In this document: one piece after another, positions 1 to 7,886 of the stretch
How the letters are laid out: each line of letters starts with the position of its first letter
Position numbering within the stretch: position 1 is the stretch's first letter
Assembly (NCBI GenBank): GCA_910577495.1
Contig: CAJTML010000013.1
Coordinates: forward strand, 1-29,810
Length of the DNA stretch: 29,810 bases
Origin: an uncultured Eggerthellaceae bacterium
GTDB lineage: Bacteria; Actinomycetota; Coriobacteriia; Coriobacteriales; Eggerthellaceae
Direction: 5' to 3'
The notes under the pieces: model-generated
Database searches by the model: none
The model's input: only the letters and a program-made list of their open reading frames with translations
What the model was told of the DNA's origin: nothing
Position numbers and translations under genes: made by a program

Positions 1-71
1 AGGATCAGCCGACGCTTGAAAAGATGATCGGCGAGCTGCAGGCATTCTACGAGAAGCGTCACCTGGGTTAA
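1..71 (+). CDS. 3' end of an unidentified gene (partial)
   Basis: An open frame enters from the left edge and ends at TAA (69-71). The visible C-terminus reads roughly DQPTLEKMIGELQAFYEKRH-LG, a charged helical tail. Too little is present to name a family. It lies 41 bp upstream of the next plus-strand gene, so the two could be co-transcribed. Confidence 0.55.
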   Translation, partial: DQPTLEKMIGELQAFYEKRHLG

Positions 72-112
72 TCAAACGGCGAACACACAAGACGCGAAAG
101 AAAGAAGCAGTT

Positions 113-1471
113 ATGCTTGATGAAAAACAACAGGCGGTTGTTGACAAGGCAACCCTCAACCAGAAAAACGGTTGGCAGCACATCCACGTGAAGGGCACCC
201 CGTATGAGTGTGGTTTTCAAGAGGGATATCTGCTGGCTGACGAATACGCTGATGCAATTCGCGTGTATACCTACATGACGCTTGAGTCGTTTGGCATGGA
301 TTACTCGTGGTTTGCAGAGCAGTCAATTGCACTGCACAAAGACAAGATCCCGGAGCGCTTTATGCAAGAGCTGCAAGGTATGGCCGATGGCCTGACCGCA
401 GCAGGTGTTGCAACCAGCGTGGATGACGTCATTGCGTGGAACGACTGGATGGAAATGACAGGCTATTGGTGGCCGCGCGAGGCACCAAAGCTCATGGATC
501 GTCCGCAGATGAAGACGCATCGCAAGGAGCACTGCTCAGCCATTATTGCGACAGGCGACGCCACGGTAGATGGCAAGCCGGTTATTGCGCATCAAAGCTT
601 CGACGAATTCTGGAGTGGTCAGTACTTCAACATTTGCAAGCGCGTAGAGCCTGATGAGGGCGCAACCTTCATCATGCAGGCATCTGGTCCTTGCATGCTC
701 AGTTCCATGACCGACTTCTATGTCACCACCAACGGCCTCTCAGTTACCGAGACTACCCTGGCAGGCTTTGACCAGTACGACACCGAAGGTATCCCTGAGT
801 GGGTACGTATTCGCGATGCAATCCAGTACTCCTCAAGCATCGATGAGTTCGTTGAGCGCCTGAACAAGGGCAACAACGGCGGCTATGCAAACGCGTGGCT
901 GATTGCCGATAAGAAGACGGGCGAAATTGCGCGCTATGAGCAGGGCTTGAAATACCAGTCGCTCAAACGCACGAAAAACGGTTGCTTCTTTGGGTGCAAT
1001 GCCGTATTTGACCCGCGCATTCGCAACCTTGAATGCAAAGACAACGGCTTTAATGACCCGCGTCAGCAAACGGGCGCACGTCGCCAGCGTTGGATGGAAC
1101 TGATTGATCAGTATTACGGCAAGATTGATGTCGAAGTAGCCAAGAAAATGTTGGCTGACACCTATGACGTCTATCTGGGCTACAACAACCCGTCGTCGCG
1201 TTGCATTTGCGCACACTATGACGTGGATCCGCAGCTCTATGCAGACGATCCTGATGCCGTTTGGAACATCCCGTTCTATCCGGCAGGCTCATGCGACGGT
1301 AAGGTTGCTGGCCCTCATGAGATGGAAAACATTGAGATGTGGGGTCGTTATGGCCGCGCAGATGGTGTCGAATTTGATGTGGATGCATTCTTTGAGCAGC
1401 ACCCGCTGTGGAATTGGATGAAGGGCTACTTGCAGTCTCGTCCGACCCAGCCGTGGACGCATTTCGAATAA
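113..1471 (+). CDS. C45-like Ntn hydrolase (acyltransferase / phospholipase B-like)
   Basis: A 452-residue protein resembling the C45 autoproteolytic acyltransferase/hydrolase group (acyl-CoA:6-aminopenicillanate acyltransferase and phospholipase B-like proteins). The key feature is HCSAIIATGDATVDGKPVIA around residues 140-159: in this family the Cys, here C141, becomes the N-terminal nucleophile after self-cleavage, and the following ATG-A-T-DGKP-I-AH stretch is typical. The N-terminal 140 residues would then be the released pro-segment or alpha chain. No signal peptide or membrane segment is visible, so it is probably cytoplasmic. A purine-rich AAGAAAGAAG lies just before the ATG. The gene ends 38 bp before aminopeptidase C, suggesting one transcript concerned with peptide or amide hydrolysis. 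The substrate is unknown; bile-salt or N-acyl-amide hydrolysis is possible but not shown by the sequence. Confidence 0.75.
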   Translation: MLDEKQQAVVDKATLNQKNGWQHIHVKGTPYECGFQEGYLLADEYADAIRVYTYMTLESFGMDYSWFAEQSIALHKDKIPERFMQELQGMADGLTAAGVATSVDDVIAWNDWMEMTGYWWPREAPKLMDRPQMKTHRKEHCSAIIATGDATVDGKPVIAHQSFDEFWSGQYFNICKRVEPDEGATFIMQASGPCMLSSMTDFYVTTNGLSVTETTLAGFDQYDTEGIPEWVRIRDAIQYSSSIDEFVERLNKGNNGGYANAWLIADKKTGEIARYEQGLKYQSLKRTKNGCFFGCNAVFDPRIRNLECKDNGFNDPRQQTGARRQRWMELIDQYYGKIDVEVAKKMLADTYDVYLGYNNPSSRCICAHYDVDPQLYADDPDAVWNIPFYPAGSCDGKVAGPHEMENIEMWGRYGRADGVEFDVDAFFEQHPLWNWMKGYLQSRPTQPWTHFE

Positions 1472-1509
1472 GCAACAAGCAGGACAACAAAGAGAAACTG
1501 GAGTTTGTT

Positions 1510-2865
1510 ATGAAATTATCAAAAGAACAAATTGCCAAAATGTCCGAGTCATTTAAGAACGCAAAGACCCAGCATGTGGCACAAAAAGCCGTTATGACCA
1601 ACGGTATCTTGAAGTCAGCTGAAGACGTTGATGTATTAAAGCAACTCTCTCCGGCAAACTTTGCATTCTCAATTGACGTGGATAAAGAAGCGGTTGCGAA
1701 CCAGCTGCAGTCAGGTCGTTGCTGGATGTTTGCATGCCTGAACACCCTGCGCTTCCATATCGAAAAAGACCTCAACCTGCCGCGTGGTACCTTTGAGCTT
1801 TCGCAGGCATATCTTGCATTCTTCAACAAGCTTGAGCGTGCTGCATGGTTTATGGAGCACATCGTAGCCACGGCTGATAAGTCGCTTGATGACCGTGAGG
1901 TCAACTGGCTGATCAGCGCTCCGATGCAAGACGGCGGCGACTGGGACATGGTTGCAGCGCTCGTGAAAAAGTACGGCGTTGTACCGCATCAGGCCATGTC
2001 AGAGACGCATTGCACCAATGATACGGCTGAGGTGAACACCTTCTTGTCACACCTGCTTCGCCAAGATGCGCTGAAACTGCGCAAGATGGCACAAGAGGGT
2101 AAAGACACCACGGCAACCCAGGAAGAAATGCTCAACGAGGTCTATCGCGTATTGGCTGTTTGCTTTGGTGAGCCGCCTGAGAAGTTTGACTTCCAATACG
2201 AAGATGCTGATGGCAAGTACCACGCAGACTATGATTTGACGCCGCTTGAGTTCGCCAAGAAATATGTTCCGATTGACGTTGCTGACTACGTTGGTGTTAT
2301 TAATGTACCGGGCGAAGATAAACCGTACAACCGCGTCTACACCATTGAAGACTCCGACCAGATTCCTGAGCGCGAAAACCTCTATCTGAACCTGCCGATG
2401 GATGAGCTTAAGGCGCTGGTTATTGCTCAGTTGAAGGCGGGCGAGCCGGTCTGGTTCGGCTGCGACGTACTGCAACATTGTGATCGTATGGCAGGCGTTA
2501 TGGACATGAAGCTCTACGACTTGGAGAGCATGTTTGACGTGCAGTTTGATATGGATAAGGCTGAGCGTTTCGCTATGCATGAGAGCCTGCCGACGCACGC
2601 TATGGTTATCGCCGGCGTTGATATCCATGATGGCAAGCCGACCAAGTGGAAGATTGAAAACTCTTGGGGCACCGAAAACGGTGGCAAGAAGACGGGCAAT
2701 AATGGTTACTTCGTCTGCGGCGATGAGTGGTTCGACAACTTCGTGTATGAGGTTGCAATCCGCAAGGATCTCATGAGCGCTGAGCAGCAGAAGGCGCTTG
2801 ATGGCGACCCGATCGTTTGGCCGTTCTGGAATACGTTTAACCCGGTCAGCTCGCTTGAGGCATAA
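1510..2865 (+). CDS. pepC: Aminopeptidase C (bleomycin hydrolase family, C1B)
   Basis: A cytoplasmic cysteine aminopeptidase that removes N-terminal residues from peptides; family members form hexameric barrels with the active sites inside. The papain-type triad is visible: QSGRCWMFA with nucleophile C71, THAMVI with H363, and IENSWG with N384. The 451-residue length matches the family (about 440-450). The frame is open further upstream into the preceding gene, but the ATG at 1510 is preferred because GGAG (1500-1503) sits 6 nt before it and the protein then starts MKLSKEQI, as expected for PepC. The C-terminus ends in SSLEA; in this family the C-terminal tail reaches into the active site and limits cleavage to exopeptidase activity. 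Probably co-transcribed with the upstream C45-like hydrolase; a terminator lies about 120 bp downstream. Confidence 0.95.
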   Translation: MKLSKEQIAKMSESFKNAKTQHVAQKAVMTNGILKSAEDVDVLKQLSPANFAFSIDVDKEAVANQLQSGRCWMFACLNTLRFHIEKDLNLPRGTFELSQAYLAFFNKLERAAWFMEHIVATADKSLDDREVNWLISAPMQDGGDWDMVAALVKKYGVVPHQAMSETHCTNDTAEVNTFLSHLLRQDALKLRKMAQEGKDTTATQEEMLNEVYRVLAVCFGEPPEKFDFQYEDADGKYHADYDLTPLEFAKKYVPIDVADYVGVINVPGEDKPYNRVYTIEDSDQIPERENLYLNLPMDELKALVIAQLKAGEPVWFGCDVLQHCDRMAGVMDMKLYDLESMFDVQFDMDKAERFAMHESLPTHAMVIAGVDIHDGKPTKWKIENSWGTENGGKKTGNNGYFVCGDEWFDNFVYEVAIRKDLMSAEQQKALDGDPIVWPFWNTFNPVSSLEA

Positions 2866-2899
2866 AGCTTGTGCTGCAGAGTTTGACGGTGAAACTTCT

Positions 2900-2985
2900 C
2901 TGACGACGATCCGACGTAGTTAACCCCTTACTGCGCTGGGAGAGCCGTGGCGCGAGTAGGTTGTGAAACTCGCGTCATCGTACAG
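2900..2985 (+). other. Candidate structured RNA element downstream of pepC
   Basis: Segment 2906-2916 (ACGAT-CC-GACG) can pair with 2973-2981 (CGTC-ATCGT), enclosing a perfect 7-bp hairpin, CGCGAGT (2951-2957) with ACTCGCG (2968-2974); the two helices share two bases. An intrinsic terminator follows directly. This could be a processed 3'UTR RNA or a small independent RNA. No known RNA family was recognised and no strong promoter is visible, so this is inference from base pairing only. Confidence 0.3.
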
Positions 2986-3020
2986 GAAAGCCGAGACACT
3001 GTGTGTGCCTCGGCTTTCTT
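2986..3020 (+). terminator. Rho-independent terminator after pepC
   Basis: GAAAGCCGAG (2986-2995) pairs perfectly with CTCGGCTTTC (3009-3018), a 10-bp stem with a 13-nt GT-rich loop, followed by the T-rich TTTGTGTTT. It is correctly placed to end the C45-like/pepC transcript. Confidence 0.8.
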
Positions 3021-3466
3021 TGTGTTTGCGTGGCTGGGAGGGTGCGGGTGCAGGGGGTGGGGACGCAGGGGAAGCGCAGGCGAGATGGGGTGAGTGGGGG
3101 GTGCAGGGGGCAGGCCCACCGTTTGGTCGGAGCAAAAACGCAAAATGGCTCTCTGGCGTTAATAATTTAGAGTTTTCCGAAGATTGCCGAAGATAAACTT
3201 TGCGCGAGAAATACTTCGCTCGCATCACGCCTGATCAGCGGCTCGCGACTGAAAGAGAGCCGGGCGTGCTCCGCTCAAGCGCAAACCGGCACGCCGCGAA
3301 TCTTCGGAATTCGTCAATTTCTTAACGAGAATTGGGCTTGTAGCGTTTTTGCGTGCCTATTACTGCGCCTGTGGCGCAGTAGACTGACGGCAGATGGGGG
3401 AGTGGGGGGGTGGGAAGTGAGAGCAGTGGACGAGCTGCATTGCTTCTATTTTACTTTCATATGTAT
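3021..3466. other. Gene-free stretch with G-rich tracts and inverted repeats
   Basis: No convincing gene is seen between the pepC terminator and the terminator of the minus-strand dipeptidase. It contains G-run clusters at 3036-3110 and 3396-3414, a long inverted repeat at 3175-3309, and a perfect 9-bp hairpin TACTGCGCC-TGT-GGCGCAGTA at 3361-3381 with no T-tract on either side. Short open frames here have low-complexity, Pro- or Gly-rich translations and no ribosome binding sites. Confidence 0.6.
3175..3309. repeat. Branched inverted-repeat element
   Basis: The outer arms are an exact 11-bp inverted repeat, TTCCGAAGATT (3175-3185) and AATCTTCGGAA (3299-3309). Nested inside are CGGCTC/GAGCCG (3239-3244 with 3257-3262) and GGCGTGC/GCACGCC (3263-3269 with 3289-3295), plus a weaker GCGAG/CTCGC hairpin on the left. 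CCGAAGAT is also directly repeated at 3177 and 3187. The mutually compatible helices make a branched fold on either strand. No family was recognised; it could be a structured RNA or a mobile palindromic unit. Confidence 0.5.
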
Positions 3467-3501
3467 AAAAAAAGGAGGCACCGACCTGCGTCGGCACCTC
3501 C
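3467..3501 (-). terminator. Rho-independent terminator of the C69 dipeptidase gene
   Basis: Read on the minus strand, GGAGGTGCCGAC and GTCGGTGCCTCC form a stem of two 5-bp helices around a 2x2 mismatch, with loop GCAG, followed by seven Ts (A7 at 3467-3473 on the plus strand). It lies 68 bp past the stop of the dipeptidase gene. Confidence 0.85.
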
Positions 3502-3569
3502 TGCACGGAGTTTTTTTGTTTGGACTTGAGCAACTTGCAAGCGCGCCGATTTGGCGGCGCGGTTCAAAC

Positions 3570-5114
3570 TCAGTGGTCCGATGCGCCAAAGGCGTTTTGC
3601 ATCTTCAAGCTGCGCTCAAAGAGTACGCTACCGAGCAGTTTGTCGTTGCCGGCTTTCACCAGGTCAACCAGCTTGGCGTTTGCTGCCTCAAGCGTCTTGA
3701 TGGCGGCTTCGTCATCCATAGAAGCATCTGCGCTGATGAGCTTATCGGTTGCGCTCAATGACGCATACCCTGCTGCTAAAGTTTCTTGCTGATAGCCTGA
3801 GATGGCTTCCATGTTGTCGAAGTATTCAGGATCAGCCAGAGCAGCTACCAAACGATCCGTCCAGTAGAAGCTCTCGGTGCTCACGTTCATTGGCGTGTCA
3901 AGGTATGCAGGGATTTCGCGAACGTTTGCATACATGGCAATGGCAGTGTTGAACGGGCCTGAGCCAAAAGCAACCCACTGAACCGCCTGAGCGGCATGCG
4001 GTGCATAGGGACGAACCTGCAGGATGGATGTCTCGCAGGTGCGGTTAATGCCGATGTCGCGATACAGATGACGTGACTGATGATCTCCCAGATTGCCGTA
4101 GCAATCATAGGGGGTGCCGTTGTAGGTGGAGGAGAGGATGTTTTTCACATCCATAACTGAGACCTTGACCTCAGGAACCATGCACCACGGAATGTCCATG
4201 CTGTGTTCGTTGTAGGTAGGAGCGTCCCCATGGAACAGCGGCGAAGTCTGGTTGAGCACGCTGCACATATACCATGCGCGCGGATTGTTGTACACGATGT
4301 CCAGCCAGGTGTAGCTGCTGAATGCCTGGCGCGGATTGAAGACTGCGGGAATGCCATGGAAGCCCTCATCTACCGCAGCGCTCTCGGACATAGCTACATT
4401 GAGGTGGTTTTCGGCCATCCATTCGGGCAGGTCAGCGCTGCACATGTAATCGTGCTGAGCGCCAAACGCATCTGCCAAATCCATGCGATCAATACCCATG
4501 CGGTTCGGTTGTGCGACGTAGGCGTCATCGGGTACGCGGCGAGCAATCCAGTGGTGACCACCGATGGTCTCAATGTACCAAATGTCGTTAGCGTCGCTGA
4601 AAGCCACGCCATTCATTTCATAGGTGCCATACTGCTCAAGCAAAGCGCCCATGCGCTTCACGCCTTCTTTGGCGGTGTGAATATAGGGCAAAATGATAGT
4701 GACCAGGTCTTCTTCGCCAATGCCGCCAGCCACTTCAGGCTCATATCCTGGCGTGCCCGGTTCGCCTTGTGCGGGCTTGTAGCAAATAAGCGGGTCGGCG
4801 CCCAGCACACGCGCGTTTGATGAAATGGTCTCGGTTGCGGTCATTGCTACGTTTGCGGCATTGATGCCGGCCTCGCCCCACACACCATCTGAGCGGTCAG
4901 TGTTCGGCGTGCAAACATAGCGAAGGGGATTATCGGGTAGTTCAATGGTGAGGTGCGAATTCACCCCGGTGTAGGTTCTCGGCTGTTGATCAGGCAGAAC
5001 AGCTACCATGCTCTTGGCGTTGAACGAACCATCGCCGCAGTCTTCGTTGCGGGCAATGATGGTTGAGCCGTCGTTTGTTGCTTTTCTGCCAACCAGTAAA
5101 GTTGTGCAACCCAT
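3570..5114 (-). CDS. C69-family dipeptidase
   Basis: A 514-residue member of the C69 (PepD-type) Ntn-hydrolase family, which cleaves dipeptides. The N-terminus MGCTTLLVGRKATNDGSTIIARNEDCGD is diagnostic: C3 would become the N-terminal nucleophile after removal of Met-Gly, and the DGSTIIARN-D block is the family signature. The extreme N-terminal Cys leaves no room for a signal peptide, so a cytoplasmic location is likely. The start is well supported by AGGAGG 5 nt before the ATG. A candidate -10 (TATAGT on the minus strand, near 5234) would give a leader of about 110 nt. It is monocistronic with its own terminator. With pepC and the C45-like gene it makes three peptide or amide hydrolases within 5 kb. 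Confidence 0.9.
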   Translation of the reverse strand: MGCTTLLVGRKATNDGSTIIARNEDCGDGSFNAKSMVAVLPDQQPRTYTGVNSHLTIELPDNPLRYVCTPNTDRSDGVWGEAGINAANVAMTATETISSNARVLGADPLICYKPAQGEPGTPGYEPEVAGGIGEEDLVTIILPYIHTAKEGVKRMGALLEQYGTYEMNGVAFSDANDIWYIETIGGHHWIARRVPDDAYVAQPNRMGIDRMDLADAFGAQHDYMCSADLPEWMAENHLNVAMSESAAVDEGFHGIPAVFNPRQAFSSYTWLDIVYNNPRAWYMCSVLNQTSPLFHGDAPTYNEHSMDIPWCMVPEVKVSVMDVKNILSSTYNGTPYDCYGNLGDHQSRHLYRDIGINRTCETSILQVRPYAPHAAQAVQWVAFGSGPFNTAIAMYANVREIPAYLDTPMNVSTESFYWTDRLVAALADPEYFDNMEAISGYQQETLAAGYASLSATDKLISADASMDDEAAIKTLEAANAKLVDLVKAGNDKLLGSVLFERSLKMQNAFGASDH

Positions 5115-5191
5115 ACGTGCCTCCTAAAGTTGAATGTCGAATTTGTCGCGGAGTGAAGCTTGCTTCAAAACGCAGAAAGGAGCACAAACGC

Positions 5192-5272
5192 ATGGCGAAG
5201 TTTCACCTCATGACAAAGGTTCCACTTGTGACTATACGAAGCAACTGTGGTAAGTGTTTGTGCGCAGCTTGA
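5192..5272 (+). CDS. Possible 26-residue Cys-rich small ORF
   Basis: ATG at 5192 is preceded by AAAGGAG (spacing 8 nt) and encodes MAKFHLMTKVPLVTIR followed by SNCGKCLCAA. The strong ribosome binding site and the CGKCLC ending are the only support. It lies antisense to the leader region of the C69 dipeptidase gene and has no recognisable plus-strand promoter. It may be chance. Confidence 0.2.
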   Translation: MAKFHLMTKVPLVTIRSNCGKCLCAA

Positions 5273-5293
5273 TTGGAAAGCGCCTGATAAACA

Positions 5294-5321
5294 ACGGGTA
5301 CCGATTGGTTACGTTACCCGT
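5294..5321 (-). terminator. Weak terminator-like hairpin after the LysR gene
   Basis: ACGGGTA (5294-5300) and TACCCGT (5315-5321) are a perfect 7-bp inverted repeat just downstream of the LysR stop. On the minus strand it is followed by TGTTTATC, a poor T-tract. Confidence 0.35.
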
Positions 5322-5327
5322 GCGCGG

Positions 5328-6248
5328 CTAGGGCGCTTGCACCGTTGGATTGGCGGCAATGATGGCTTTAAGCTCGTCAATGTAGCTCAACAGCAGCGCT
5401 GAAGGCTTGCGCTCAGTGTGCATGATGTAGCCCACTTGCATGCGCTCGGCGGTATCAAGCGGGATACTCACAATGCCCGACATCATCTCAGAGGACAAAA
5501 CGCCCGTTGAAAGAGTAAAGCCGTTATGGCTGGTCAGCAGGTTAGTCAGCGTGCCGCGGTCAGAAAAGCGAATGTTTTTGGTGTGCGGCAGATAGCTCAA
5601 GGGTTCTTCGGCATAGTAGAACGAATTGGTGGTGCCTTGCTCAAAGGAGTAGCGCGGCCAGTCTGCTAAGTCCTCGGGGGAGAGCACCGCGCGTCCCGCC
5701 AGCGGATGCTGTTCGCCCACAAAAACGTGTACCGCCGCTTCAAAGAGCGGGTAGAACGCAACATGCGCATCGTTAAAGGCTTTCTGCAGCACCTGCTGGT
5801 TGAACGTGTCCACAAACAAAATGCCCACTTCGCTGCGAAACGTTCGCACGTCTTCAATAATCTCGGCGGTGGTGCTTTCGCGCAAGATGAACTCGTAGTT
5901 GTCTGAGTCGCACGTCTCGGCAACGTTGACGAAGGCCTGCACGCTAAAGGCATAGTGCTGCGTGGATACCGCCAGGCGCAGATGCGAGTTATCGTTTTCG
6001 GCATACCGCGCCTCAAGCATGTCGGCCTGCTCAATGACTTGACGCGCATAGCCCAAAAGCTCGGTGCCGTCATTGGTCAGCGTCACGCCGCGGTTGCTTC
6101 GCATGAAAATGGTAATGCCCAGTTCTTGCTCAAGTTCTTTGATGGCAATAGAGAGGTTCGATTGTGACGCATACAAGTTTTGAGCTGCAGCGTTAATTGA
6201 GCCATATTCAGCAATAGCAATGAGGTAGCGAAGTTGTTGAAGCGTCAT
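5328..6248 (-). CDS. LysR-family transcriptional regulator
   Basis: A 306-residue LysR-type regulator. The N-terminal winged helix-turn-helix (residues 1-60) reads MTLQQLRYLIAIAEYGSI, then NAAAQNLYASQSNLS and an ELEQELGITIFMRSNRG wing, all typical. The rest is the periplasmic-binding-protein-like effector domain. The frame is open for 32 codons further upstream, but the ATG at 6248 gives the standard LysR N-terminus and has GGAAAG just before it. It is divergent from the PaaK-type ligase across a 268-bp intergenic region, the classic LysR arrangement, so it most likely controls the ligase operon and itself. Its effector domain is clearly homologous to the stand-alone protein encoded at 7887-8540. 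The inducer is unknown. Confidence 0.92.
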   Translation of the reverse strand: MTLQQLRYLIAIAEYGSINAAAQNLYASQSNLSIAIKELEQELGITIFMRSNRGVTLTNDGTELLGYARQVIEQADMLEARYAENDNSHLRLAVSTQHYAFSVQAFVNVAETCDSDNYEFILRESTTAEIIEDVRTFRSEVGILFVDTFNQQVLQKAFNDAHVAFYPLFEAAVHVFVGEQHPLAGRAVLSPEDLADWPRYSFEQGTTNSFYYAEEPLSYLPHTKNIRFSDRGTLTNLLTSHNGFTLSTGVLSSEMMSGIVSIPLDTAERMQVGYIMHTERKPSALLLSYIDELKAIIAANPTVQAP

Positions 6249-6361
6249 GGTGCTTTCCGTTTTCAATAAAGATAGCAGGCTAATAATTTGCGCTGCAACC
6301 TTAGTAAGGTGCCTCTGATCAGTATAAACACAAATGTTGCGCAACGGGCGTTAAGAAACGA

Positions 6362-6432
6362 TTAATTTCGCCAAAATTAAACACCTGGCTATATGAATAA
6401 CCGATAGCAACCGTTCAAAACATCATATGATG
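6362..6432. promoter_or_regulatory. Candidate LysR operator sites in the divergent region
   Basis: Two exact palindromes lie in the AT-rich divergent region: TTAATTT-CGCCA-AAATTAA (6362-6380), which has the interrupted-dyad shape typical of LysR boxes, and CATCATATGATG (6421-6432). The second lies 85 bp before the ligase start codon. Assignment to the neighbouring LysR is inference from position. Confidence 0.4.
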
Positions 6433-6516
6433 AAAGTGGTTGTAATTGAAAGTTGTTCGTGGTTTGATGCTTAAGCTAAATTTTTTGAAATCATACGCAG
6501 GCAAAGGAGCATCGAC

Positions 6517-7860
6517 ATGGCGAAAAAGGACATCCCTTACGACCAGAAATATTACGACCCAGAAATTGAGTGCATGCCGCGCCCTGAACTGGAAGCCATG
6601 CAGCTTGAGCGCCTCAAAGAGATGGTTCGCTATGCGTATGACAACACGGTGTATTACAAGCGCACGTTTGACGAGGCGGGCGTGTCTCCCGATGACATCC
6701 ACACGCTTGCTGATATTGAGAAGTTCCCCTTCATTGACAAGAAGACGGAGCGAGACACGCAGCACGTGGGCAGCTTTTTTGGCGAAATGTGCTCAGTGCC
6801 CGAAGAGGAGGTCGTCTTTATGGCCACCTCATCAGGCTCAACTGGCGTGCCAACCGTCAGCCCCTTCACTCAAGAAGACTTCGATCTGTGGCAAGACACT
6901 GAGGCGCGTCTGTTCTGGCAGGCAGGCATGCGTCCCAACGACCGCTACGTGCATGGCCTCAACTTCGCGCTCTACGTGGGCGGCCCTGATGTTATTGGCG
7001 CGCAGCGTTTGGGCGCGCTGGCCATTTGGGTGGGCGCGGTTCCGTCCGACCGTCTGCTGTTTGTGCTCAAGCAGTACCAGCCGACCGTGATCTGGACCAG
7101 TCCCTCATACGCGTGGACGCTGGGCGAAAAAGCCAAGGAAAAAGGCTATGACCCCAAGACTGACTTCGCCATTCATACCATCATTGTTGCTGGTGAGCCG
7201 GGTGGTTCTATCAAGTCAACGCGTGAGGCAATTGAGAACTTATGGGGCGCGAAGGTGGTAGACTTCTTCGGTTTGTCTGACATTTATGGCGCGTGCGCGG
7301 CCATGTGTGAGGCGAAAGATGGCCTGCATATCGTGGAGGATCAGATCCTCGTTGAGACGGTTGACCCCAATACCGGCGAGGTGCTTGAGCCCGGTGAGCT
7401 GGGAGAACTCGTTTACACCACGCTCATGAAAAAGGCGCGTCCGATGATTCGCTTCCGCACGGGAGACATTGGCTATGTCTCAAACGAGAAGTGCGAGTGC
7501 GGCCGTACGCTGGCGCGTATCCATATTACGGGTCGCAAGGACGAGATGTTTATCGTGGGTGCGGTCAATGTGTTCCCGACCGATATTGAGTTTGTAGTGC
7601 GTGGCGAAAAGGGCTTGACGGGCGAATACTCCATTCGCGTGTATGACCAGGACTTCACGACGAAATACGAGGTGTCGGTTGAGCGCGCGCAGGGGTCGGA
7701 CGAGCCCTATGACGTGGTTGCGAAGCACGTGGAAGGTGCGCTGAAGACCCACACGGGCGTGCGTCCTGCTAAGGTTATCGTGTATGATGCAGGTAAGCTG
7801 GGTACGTCGTCAGAGCACAAGGCAAGCCGCTTTGTGGACGAGCGCACCAACACCAACTAG
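6517..7860 (+). CDS. Phenylacetate-CoA ligase family protein (PaaK-like)
   Basis: A 447-residue adenylate-forming enzyme of the PaaK type, which activates a carboxylic acid (classically phenylacetate) to its CoA thioester with ATP. Visible motifs are the ATP loop ATSSGSTGVPT (about residues 104-114), FFGLSDIYGA corresponding to the aromatic-Gly-Leu-Ser/T-E/D motif, RFRTGDIGYV, a CECG pair, and ITGRKDEMFIVGAVNVFPTDIE at the start of the small C-terminal domain. Length is normal for PaaK (about 430-450). An AAAGGAG ribosome binding site precedes the ATG. It is first in a two-gene operon with the orphan effector-domain protein 26 bp downstream and is divergent from a LysR gene. No other phenylacetate pathway gene is present, so the natural acid may be another aryl or short-chain substrate. 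Confidence 0.88.
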   Translation: MAKKDIPYDQKYYDPEIECMPRPELEAMQLERLKEMVRYAYDNTVYYKRTFDEAGVSPDDIHTLADIEKFPFIDKKTERDTQHVGSFFGEMCSVPEEEVVFMATSSGSTGVPTVSPFTQEDFDLWQDTEARLFWQAGMRPNDRYVHGLNFALYVGGPDVIGAQRLGALAIWVGAVPSDRLLFVLKQYQPTVIWTSPSYAWTLGEKAKEKGYDPKTDFAIHTIIVAGEPGGSIKSTREAIENLWGAKVVDFFGLSDIYGACAAMCEAKDGLHIVEDQILVETVDPNTGEVLEPGELGELVYTTLMKKARPMIRFRTGDIGYVSNEKCECGRTLARIHITGRKDEMFIVGAVNVFPTDIEFVVRGEKGLTGEYSIRVYDQDFTTKYEVSVERAQGSDEPYDVVAKHVEGALKTHTGVRPAKVIVYDAGKLGTSSEHKASRFVDERTNTN

Positions 7861-7886
7861 GCGTCTGCGGGAAGAAGGAAACAGTC

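Noticed and set aside
1050..1949. Minus-strand open frame of 299 codons opposite the C45-like gene and pepC
   Set aside because: It spans two well-supported plus-strand genes and has a low-complexity, unrecognisable translation.
2931..2980. tRNA-like D-arm sequence (CTGGGAGAGC)
   Set aside because: No T-loop GTTCGA, no acceptor stem and no anticodon arm fit around it.
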